Source: Archivesica marissinica (taxonomy: Eukaryota; Mollusca; Bivalvia; Venerida; Vesicomyidae). Taken from it: a stretch of 64,000 nucleotides of DNA. The DNA is taken from the NCBI GenBank assembly GCA_014843695.1, contig CM026402.1, forward strand, positions 16,060,903 to 16,124,902. The letters run 5' to 3'. Position numbers and translations under genes: made by a program. The notes under the pieces are model-generated. The model had not been told where the DNA came from. It did no database searches and saw nothing but the letters and a program-made list of their open reading frames with translations. Shown here in pieces: positions 49,501 through 61,500 of this stretch. Within the stretch, counting starts at the first letter, position 1, and each line of letters opens with the position of its first letter.

Positions 49501-52500
49501 ATGGGAATCACTTGAAACAAGACGATTCAAGCATAAACTAATCCTCTTCTATAAAATGAAAAACAATCTTACTCCAGCCTATCTTTCAAATCTTGTTCCA
49601 TCATCTGTTGGTAACGTTCATCGGTATCCATTAAGAAATTCACAAAATATACAGACCATATTCACACGTACAGATTTTTATTACAAGTCATTTCTTCCAT
49701 CAGTTATTAGAGATTTTAATGCTCTTCCCGTTTTGACACAACATGCAGGCACAGTAACAGCCTTCAAACGTCTGTTAAACAATGACTTACCGAAAGTGCC
49801 AGGTTATTTCTATACAGGAGATCGAAAACTTCAAATACTTCACACAAGATTACGTACTCACTGCAGTTCTCTCTGTTCTGATTTGTTTGATAAGAACATA
49901 ATTAATTCGCCATATTGCGAATGTGGAGCAATTGAAAATTCTCACCACTATTTCCTTGTTTGTTCACAATACACACATTTACGGACAGAAATGCTGAATT
50001 CAATCTCTCAAGTTTGTAGTCCTACAATGGATGTCATTTTGCAAGGAAATCCGACGCTTACATATGAATCGAACGCAGCATTGTTCAGTGTTATACGTAA
50101 TTATATTAGAGACACAAAACGGTTTTACTTCAGTTAATTTGTGAAATGAAGTAGGTATACAATGGTTTATAATACATTTTATTTCGAATGAGTAGATTTT
50201 CCTTTCCATCACTGACGATGTAGTGCAATTTCGTGTCGAAATTCTCGCCCTGTCACTTCCAAGAATCATGGTGGAGTGTTGTTCATTAATTCTGTATATC
50301 TCTTTTCTCCTCTATGTTCATTTACTTTTTGTTTCTCATCTTCTAATTGTTGTTTCTTTTTCATTTAATTTTCAAAACCTGTCATGTTCTGTACTCTTAA
50401 AAGTATTACATATTTATATAAATATGAATTAAGTTTAGTAATGTTATATGTAAGTACATATATATTATCATTCTAAAACATTACATTTTCCCTAAAGAAA
50501 AATCATTGATTTATGAAATTGTAAACTATTATGCCATGAAATGTTTGTGTATATTATTTAGAAAGGAGAGGACAATCATAAGCTATACAGCTTTCTGTCC
50601 AATTCCTTATATCAGTTGTTGTAAATAATCATGTATTGACAGAAAATAAATATGTTTAAACTAAATGATTATGAAAACTTAATAATAGCCGATCCCTATG
50701 ACAATAAATCGATTTGAAATGCGATTAAAAATTTAATCGGAAGTTATAACATTTTGAACATTATAACAAATCAGTTTCCGGTTCTATTTATTTTAATTTT
50801 TGAGGCATTTTGAGTTAAATTATCACTGAATCAAGCCCCGCAAATGTTCCAGACTCGAAACTCCATCGTTCCACATGTTTATTCGCCAAATTCAAAAATC
50901 CATATAAAGATTCGACAAAAAATCAACAGAGTAGTTAAGAGTATCTCTCTCCTTATAAATGATTCTGATGAGAATTACTGTACCTGATTATTCCGAGAAT
51001 TACTATACCCGCTGATTCCGAGAATTACTGTACCTGATGATTCCGAGAATTACTGTACCTGATTATTCCGAGAATTACTATACCTGATGATTTTGAGAAT
51101 TACTGTACCCGATGATTCCGATAATTACTATACCTGATGATTCCGAGAATTAATGTACCAGATGATTCCGAGAATTACTGTACCTGATTATTCCGAGAAT
51201 TACTATACCTGATGATTTTGAGAATTACTGTACCCGATGATTCCGATAATTACTATACCTGATGATTCCGAGAATTAATGTACCTGATGATTCCGAGATT
51301 TACTGTACCAGATGATTCCGAGAATTAATGTACCTGATGATTCCGAGAATTACTGTACCTGATGATTCCGAGAATTAATGTACCAGATGATTCCGAGAAT
51401 TACTGTACCTGATGATTCCGAGAATTACTGTACCAGATGATTCCGATAATTAATATACCTGATAATTCCGAGAATTACTGTACCCGATGATTCCGAGAAT
51501 TACTGTACCAGATGATTCCGAGAATTACTGTACCTGATGATTCTGAGAATGACTGTACATGATGATTCCGAGAATTACTGTACCTGATGATTCTGAGAAT
51601 GACTGTACATGATGATTCCGAGAATTACTGTACCTGGTGATTCCGAGAATTAATAGACCCGATGATTCCGAGAATTACTGTACCAGATGATTCCGAGAAT
51701 TAATGGACCCGATGATTTCGCTATATACTGTACATGATGATTCCGAGAATTACTGTACATGATGATTCCGAGAATTATTGAAATTGATGATTCCGAAATT
51801 TAATATACCCGATGATTCCGAGATTTAATGTACCCGATGATTCCGAGAATTACTCTACCCGATGATTCCCAGAATTACTGTATCCGATGATTCCCAGAAT
51901 TACTGCCCCTGTATATTCCAAGAATTACTGTACCTGTATATTCTAAGAATTACTGCACCTGTATATACCGAGAATTACTGTACCTGATGATTCTAAGAAA
52001 TACTCTACCTGTTGAAAGCAGGAGGCTATTATGTTTTCTGGTACAATGTTCCTGTAATGAAACAATTCATACTATATGCTACACTCTGCATATATAATAC
52101 AAACACAGAACAGCAGTTAAAAAGCGACATAACAACGGTGGAGGGTGGGATAGAATTTCTACAGACTGTAATTTTCTATTATACTTTTTTTTCCACCCAA
52201 GTATTTGCGACAGAAACGGAGTATTTTAACTAACAAACAAACGTCGTATACGACATTTGTTGGCATAACAACTTTATATAAAAAGTTGTAAAATAATGTG
52301 TAACACAGCATGGCCCTTTTGGGTCTTGTCTATAATTGGTTACAGGAATAGTTATGGTTCTCGAATTAAAAATATAAATACAAATGGATGAAGATAGTCA
52401 ATAATACGTCGACTATAGAGGTGTTTTTCTGTTACTTGGCACCGAGTTTATAATATCATGTAAGATAGGACACCACTGCCTGCCTAGATCGGTGTCCCAA

Positions 52501-55500
52501 CGTTTGTTCTGGGCCAGTGAGACCCTGGTCCGAGGTTGTAAAACATTTCCCAGATCTCCGGCTCAGTCTCAAGTTTCGGATTGATTGAACCGAAAGCAAA
52601 TTTCACACTCTTTCTAATCAAATAACTCTCAAGCTCGAGTTTGAGATCTGCGAAATGTTTTATAACAGTAACTATGTTGCTTGCTATTTGGACAAGTGTT
52701 TGAGCTCCACTATCTGAATAGCAAACAGCAAAGAGCCTGATCAGACGGCATGTTCGGTGCAGTCTGATCTGACTTTATATGTTTGCAAAAGAGATGTTAG
52801 TCGTTATTGGCCGGTCAATTTAGGGTTAACCATAGCACACCTATGGGTTCAGTATAATTGGAACAAGAATCGAATTCGCTACCTCCTAGTTACCTTAGAA
52901 GGTCAGCAAAGATGTCTTCTGTTTCCATGACGTCACCATTTAATCTGGAAGTATCCACACCCGTGTCAATACCCTCACCTGTAGAAAAGACACCCGAAAG
53001 TCAAATACTCGAACACAGCCGTTGCTAAATAATACAATTTCATGATTGGTATAAAGTAAAAACATGTACTAAGTATAGCGGTTTGTCATTGTAAAGTTAA
53101 TGACTTGTTTACATTCTAGTACCACATACATGTATACATTTGGAGGTTCCCCAAGCGATCCTGGGACGACATGGATACATTTGGAAGTTCCCCAAGCGGT
53201 CTGGGACGACATGGATACATTTGGAAGTTCACCAAGCGGTCCTGGGACGACATGTATATACATTTGGAAGTTCCCCAAGCGGTCCTGGGACGACATGGAT
53301 ACATTTGGAAGTTCCCCAAGCGGTCCTGGGACGACATGTATACATTTGGAAGTTCCCCAAGCGGTCCTGGGACGACATGTATACATTTGGAAGTTCCCCA
53401 AGCGGTCCTGGGACGACATGGATACATTTGGTAGTTCCCCAAGCGATCCTGGGACGACATGGATATATTTGGAAGTTCCCCAAGCGATCCTGGACGACAT
53501 GGACACATTTGGAAGTTCCCCAAGCGATCCTGGGACGACATGTATACATTTGGAAGTTCCCCAAGCGGTCCTGGGACGACATGGATACATTTGGAAGTTC
53601 CCCAAGCGATCCTGGGACGACATGTATATACATTTGGAAGTTCCCCAAGCGATCCTGGGACGACATGGATACATTTGGAAGTTCCCCAAGCGATCCTGGG
53701 ACGACATGGATACATTTGGAAGTTCCCCAAGCGATCCTGGGACGACATGTATACATTTGGAAGTTCCCCAAGCGATCCTGGGACGACATGGATACATTTG
53801 GAAGTTCCCCAAGCGGTCCTGGGACGACATGGATACATTTGGAAGTTCCAATAATAATAATAATAATAAAGACTTTATTTAAGGAGAGAACTCATTTGAA
53901 CAACTAAGTATATCTACCAGGAGGCACTCAACAAATTAAAACATCAGATAGCACACTGAATCATACAATCAATGACCAGTGAGACTTTCATGGGAAATAA
54001 GATATAAGCTGCAGGAACTAATATTTATATACATGTATTATAATAATAGCTGTCCTGTGACGACATGTATACATTTGGAAGATCCCTCAAGCGGTCCCTA
54101 TGACGAATTGCATACATTTGGAAGGTCCCATAGCGGTTGTGTGACGACTTGCATACATTTAGGAGTTTCCATAGCAGTCGTGTGACGACTTGCATCTACT
54201 TAGGAGTTTCCATAGCAGTCGTGTGACGACTTGCATATATTTAGGAGTTTCCATACCTGTCGTGTGACAACTTGCATATATTTAGGAGTTTCCATAGCGG
54301 TCGTGTAACGACTTGCATACACTTGGAAGGTCTCCATAGCAGTTGTGTGACGATTTGCATATATTTAGGAGTTTCCATAGCAGTCGTGTAACGACTTGCA
54401 TATATTTAGGAGTTTCCATAGCGGTCGTGTGACGACTTGTATATATTAGGGAGTTCCCATATAGTTATGGGACGACATGTATACATTGAGAGGTGTCTCA
54501 TGCGGTCTTGGGATGACATGTATACATTATGGAGTGCCCCATCTATGCTGGCCTGGTGCGACAGTTATACATTGTGGAGTGTCCCACACATGCTGTCCTG
54601 GGACGACAGTTATACATTATGGAGTGTCACATATATGCTGTCCTGGGGCGACAGTTATACATTGTGGAGTGTCACATATATGCTGTCCTGGGGCGACAGT
54701 TATACATTGTGGAGTGTCACACCCATGCTGTCCTGGGACGACAGTTATACATTATGGAGTGTCACACCCATGCTGTCCTGGGATGACAATTATACATTGT
54801 GGAGTGTCACATCCATGCGGTCCTGGGATGACATTTATACATTGTGGAGTATCACACCCATGCTGTCCTGGGATGACATTTATACATGGTGGAGTGTCCC
54901 ACCCATGCTGTCCTGGGATGACAGTTATACATTGTGGAGTGTCCCACCCATGCTGTCCTGGGACGACAGTTATACATTGTGGAGTGTCACATCCATGCTG
55001 TCCTGGGACGACAGTTATACATTGTGGAGAGTGTCCCACCCATGCTGTCCTGGGATGACAGTTATACATTGTGGAGTGTCCCACCCATGCTGTCCTGGGA
55101 CGACAGTTATACATTGTGGAGTGTCACATCCATGCTGTCCTGGGACGACAGTTATACATTGTGGAGAGTGTCACACCCATGCTGTCCTGGGACGACAGTT
55201 ATACATTGTGGAATATCACATCCATGCTGTCCTGGGACGACATTTATACATTGTGGAGTGTACCACCCATGCTGTCCTGGGATGACAGTTATATATTGTG
55301 GAGTATAACATCCATGCTGTCCTGGGACGACAGTTATACATTGTGGAGAGTGTCCCACCCATGCTGTCCTGGGATGACAGTTATACATTGTGGAGTGTCC
55401 CACCCATGCTGTCCTGGGATGACAGTATTACATTGTGGAGTGTCACATCCATGCTGTCCTGGGACGACAGTTATACATTGTGGAGAGTGTCACACCCATG

Positions 55501-58500
55501 CTGTCCTGGGACGACAGTTATACATTGTGGAGTGTCACATCCATGCTGTCCTGGGACGACAGTTATACATTGTGGAGAGTGTCACACCCATGCTGTCCTG
55601 GGACGACAGTTATACATTGTGGAATATCACATCCATGCTGTCCTGGGACGACATTTATACATTGTGGAGTGTACCACCCATGCTGTCCTGGGATGACAGT
55701 TATATATTGTGGAGTATAACATCCATGCTGTCCTGGGACGACAGTTATACATTGTGGAGTGTCCCACACATGCTGTCCTGGGACGACATTTATACATTGT
55801 GGAGTGTCCCACCCATGCTATCCTGGGATGACATTTATACATTGTGGAGAGTGTCACACCCATGCTGTCCTGGGATGACAGTTATACATTGTGGAGAGTG
55901 TCACACCCATGCTATCCTGGGATGACATTTATACATTGTGGAGAGTGTCACATCCATGCTGTCCTGGGATGACAGTTATACATTGTGGAGAGTGTCACAC
56001 CCATGCTGTCCTGGGATGACATTTATACATTGTGGAGAGTGTCACATCCATGCTGTCCTGGGATGACATTTATTCATTGTGGAGTGTACCACCCATGCTG
56101 TCCTGGGACGACATTTATACAGTGTGGAGTGTCCCACCCATGTTGTCCTGGGACGACAGTTATACATTGTGGAGTGTCACATACATGCTGTCCTGGGACG
56201 ACATTTATACATGGTGGAGTGTCACACACATGCTGTCCTGGGACGACAGTTATCCATTGTGGAGTGTCCCACCCATGCTGTCCTGGGATGACAGTTATAC
56301 ATTGTGGAGAGTGTCACACCCATGCTGTCCTGGGATGACAGTTATCCATTGCGGAGTGTCCCACCCATGCTGTCCTGGGACGACAGTTATACATTGTGCA
56401 GTGTCACACCCATGCTGTCCTGGGATGACATTTATACATTGTGGAGTGTCACATCCATGCTGTCCTGGGGCGACAGTTTTCCATTATGGAATGTCAAATC
56501 CATGCTGTTCTGGGAGGACATTTATACATTGTGGAGTGTCACATCCATGCTGTACTGGGGCGACAGTTGTCCATTATGGAATGTCACATCCATGCTGTCC
56601 TGGGGCGACAGTTATACATTGTGGAGTGTCCCACCCATGCTGTCCTGGGACGACAGTTATACATTGTGGAGTGTCACACCCATGGTGTCCTGGGATGACA
56701 GTTATCCATTGTGGAGTGTCCCATCCATGCTGTCCTGGGACGACAGTTATCCATTGTGGAGTATCACATCCTTGCGGTCCTGGGACGACATTTATACATT
56801 GTTGGGTGTCACATCCATGCTGTCCTGGGATAACATTTATACATTATGGAGTGTCACATCCATGCTGTCCTGGGATAACATTTATACATTATGGAGTGTC
56901 ACATCCATGCTGTCCTGGGACGACAGTTATCCATTGTGAAGTGTCACATCCTTGCGGTCCTGGGACACTGTACATTCATGGACGACAGTTACACATTGTG
57001 GAGAGTGTCACATCCTTGCGGTCCTGGGACACTGTACATTCATGGACGACAGTTACACATTGTGGAGAGTGTCACATCATTGCGGTCCTGGGACACTGTA
57101 CATTCATGGACGACAGTTACACATTGTGGAGAGTGTCACATCCGTGCGGTCCTGGGACACTGTACATTGTGGAGTGTCACATCCGTGCGGTCCTGGGACA
57201 CTGTACATTGTGGAGAGTGTCACGTCCGTGCGGTCCTGGGACACTGTACATTCATGGACGACAGTTACACATTGTGGAGAGTGTCACATCCGTGCGGTCT
57301 TGGGAGGACAGTTATGCATTGTGGAGAGTGCCACATCCTTGCGGTCCTGGGACACTGTACATTCATGGACGACAGTTACACATTGTGGAGAGTGTCACAT
57401 CCGTGCGGTCCTGGGACACTGTACATTCATGGACGACAGTTACACATTGTGGAGAGTGTCACATCCGTGCGGTCCTGGGACACTGTACATTGTGGAGAGT
57501 GTCACATCCGTGCGGTCCTGGGACACTGTACATTGTGGAGAGTGTCACATCCGTGCGGTCCTGGGACACTGTACATTCATGGACGACAGTTATACATTGT
57601 GGAGTGTCACATCCTTGCTGTCCTGGGGCGACAGTTATACATTATGGAGTGTCCCACCATGCTGTACTGGGATGACATTTATACATTGTGGAGTGTCACA
57701 TCCATGCTGTCCTGGGACGACAGTTATACATTATTGAATGTCACATCCATGCTGTCCTGGGACGACAGTTGTCCATTATGGAATGTCACATCCATGCTGT
57801 CCTGGGACGACAGTTATACATTATGGAGTGTCACATCCATGCTGTCCTGGGATGACATTTATACATTGTGGAGTGTCACACCCATGCTGTCCTGGGATGA
57901 CAGTTATCCATTGTGGAGTGTCACAACCATGCTGGCCTGGGACGACAGTTATACATTGTGGAGAGTGTCACATCATTGCGGTCCTGGGACGACAGTTATA
58001 CATTGTGGAGTGTCACCCGTGTCAATACCCTCACCTGTAGAAAAGACACCCGTAAGTCAAATACTCGAACACATTGTGGAGAGTGTCACATCCGTGCGGT
58101 CCTGGGACACTGTACATCCGTGCGGTCCTGGGACACTGTACATCCGTGCGGTCCTGGGACACTGTACACCCGTGCGGTCCTGGGACACTGTACATTGTGG
58201 AGAGTGTCACATCCGTGCGGTCCTGGGACACTACATTGTGGAGTGTCACATCCGTGCGGTCCTGGGACACTGTACATTGTGGAGAGTGTCACATCCGTGC
58301 GGTCCTGGGACACTGTACATTGTGGAGAGTGTCACATCCGTGCGGTCCTGGGACACTGTACATTGTGGAGAGTGTCACATCCGTGCAGTCCTGGGACACT
58401 GTACATTGTGGAGTGTCACATCCGTGCGGTCCTGGGACACTGTACATTGTGGAGAGTGTCACATCCGTGCGGTCCTTGGACACTGTACATTGTGGAGAGT

Positions 58501-61500
58501 GTCACATCCGTGCGGTCCTGGGACACTGTACATTGTGGAGAGTGTCACATCCGTGCGGTCCTGGGACACTGTACATTGTGGAGAGTGTCACATCCGTGCG
58601 GTCCTGGGACACTGTACATTGTGGAGAGTGTCCCACCCATGCTGTCCTGGGACACTGTACATTGTGGAGAGTGTCACATCCTTGCGGTCCTGGGACACTG
58701 TACATTGTGGAGAGTGTCACATCCGTGCGGTCCTGGGACACTGTACATTGTGGAGAGTGTCACATCCGTGCGGTCCTGGGACACTGTACATTGTGGAGAG
58801 TATCCCACCCATGCTGTCCTGGGACACTGTACATTGTGGAGAGTGTCATATCCGTGCGGTCCTGGGACACTGTACATTGTGGAGAGTGTCACATCCGTGC
58901 TGTCCTGGGACACTGTACATTCATGGACGACAGTTATGCATTGTGGAGAGTGTCACATCCGTGCGGTCCTGGGACACTGTACATCCGTGCGGTCCTGGGA
59001 CACTGTACATCCGTGCGGTCCTGGGACACTGTTCATTGTGGAGAGTGTCACATCCGTGCGGTCCTGGGACACTGTACATCCGTGCGGTCCTGGGACACTG
59101 TACACCCGTGCGGTCCTGGGACACTGTACATTGTGGAGAGTGTCACATCCGTGCGGTCCTGGGACACTGTACATCCGTGCGGTCCTGGGACACTGTACAC
59201 CCGTGCGGTCCTGGGACACTGTACATTGTGGAGAGTGTCACATCCGTGCGGTCCTGGGACACTACATTGTGGAGTGTCACATCCGTGCGGTCCTGGGACA
59301 CTGTACATTGTGGAGAGTGTCACATCCGTGCGGTCCTGGGACACTGTACATTGTGGAGAGTGTCACATCCGTGCAGTCCTGGGACACTGTACATTGTGGA
59401 GTGTCACATCCGTGCGGTCCTGGGACACTGTACATTGTGGAGAGTGTCACATCCGTGCGGTCCTTGGACACTGTACATTGTGGAGAGTGTCACATCCGTG
59501 CGGTCCTGGGACACTGTACATTGTGGAGAGTGTCACATCCGTGCGGTCCTGGGACACTGTACATTGTGGAGAGTGTCACATCCGTGCGGTCCTGGGACAC
59601 TGTACATTGTGGAGAGTGTCCCACCCATGCTGTCCTGGGACACTGTACATTGTGGAGAGTGTCACATCCTTGCGGTCCTGGGACACTGTACATTGTGGAG
59701 AGTGTCACATCCGTGCGGTCCTGGGACACTGTACATTGTGGAGAGTGTCACATCCGTGCGGTCCTGGGACACTGTACATTGTGGAGAGTATCCCACCCAT
59801 GCTGTCCTGGGACACTGTACATTGTGGAGAGTGTCATATCCGTGCGGTCCTGGGACACTGTACATTGTGGAGAGTGTCACATCCGTGCTGTCCTGGGACA
59901 CTGTACATTCATGGACGACAGTTATGCATTGTGGAGAGTGTCACATCCGTGCGGTCCTGGGACACTGTACATCCGTGCGGTCCTGGGACACTGTACATCC
60001 GTGCGGTCCTGGGACACTGTTCATTGTGGAGAGTGTCACATCCGTGCGGTCCTGGGACACTGTACATTGTGGAGAGTGTCACATCCGTGCGGTCCTGGGA
60101 CACTGTACATTGTGGAGAGTGTCACATCCGTGCGGTCCTGGGACACTGTACATTGTGGAGAGTGTCACATCCGTGCGGTCCTGGGACACTGTACATTGTG
60201 GAGAGTGTCTCACCCATGCTGTCCTGGGACACTGTACATTGTGGAGAGTGTCACATCCTTGCGGTCCTGGGACACTGTACATTGTGGAGAGTGTCACATC
60301 CGTGCGGTCCTGGGACACTGTACATTCATGGGCGTTTTCACAAATAAAACCATTGTCACTTGAACTGCTTTCCATTGAAAGGTGTTTATTTTCCAATTGA
60401 TTATTCAGATTGATGTTGTACCCGAATATGCTAAATCCAATTTGCATAGATTGCACTTAGCAGTTGTCTTCTCAGAGCGATTGAAGTCTTTCCAAACGTG
60501 TGACTGAGCGGGTGACATTTTTGAGGAAACTAATTAATTTTATTATTTAAGTTTATTTAACGTCGCTATCGGTTGCCCATTTGAACGACGGACAGTTTAC
60601 CTAACAACACCTTTCCTAGGCAGGCTCCAGCGGTTAACCAGTACTTGGTGCACAAACCTCCGTAAGAAGCTGTCAACTTCTTCATATATATGAGACACGG
60701 CCTGAGCGTGGCTCGAACCCGTAACCATCATAAAAACCGTACTTTAAATAGTACTTTTTGATAATATTGAGCAGTTAATTAAAATTTTAAGATACATGGG
60801 AGTGTATGTTGTTGCAAAGTGTCTGTACTATTTCATTCTCTGTCTAAACAGTTTTGATGTTTTGACATCATAATCAAACACTACCTACCTTAACACCTAC
60901 TGTAATTATCCGATTACACGGCAGAGTGTCAATTAACACATGCCATGGATAGGAAAACAACATGGTTTATTCGTACATCCTGGGGCGATTTCTTTTATAT
61001 TGGAAGGATTTATAATGGTTTCAAATGAAAACAAAATATCGGATTTATGACAGTTATTTCATTTTTGCAAATATAATATTTTTTACCGAATATTCGAATA
61101 CTGGAATAGTATTCGGATATTCGGACGCTCGAGCGAATATTCGAATATTCGCTAACACCCATGTTTATTTCCATGAAAGTGTGATATGAAACCAGAATAT
61201 TCAATCTTATAGTATGCAGCATAGCTTGCACTAGTCTGCCTAGCTGTAAAACTGAAAAATAACGAGACGTATGCTTACAACCAGGCTTAATCAGTTCTAG
61301 ATCGGGAGAATCCTTCTCCTATACACATATAAGATCTATCCAGAAGTCTTTTATATTCATTTTGTTTAATTTTTAATTTATGTTCAATCTGTTATTTCGA
61401 AAATGCTTTGATAGTAAATATCAGAATAACAATGCTTAATATAAAACGTCCAATTTTCCAAGTCTAAATATTTGGACTAGGTTAACACCTGCCCGGAATA

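Noticed and set aside
56891..60400. A 1169-codon plus-strand frame with Cys/His-rich repeats
   Set aside because: It follows the 43-bp satellite, changes repeat phase with each unit, and is matched by open frames in other phases and on the opposite strand.
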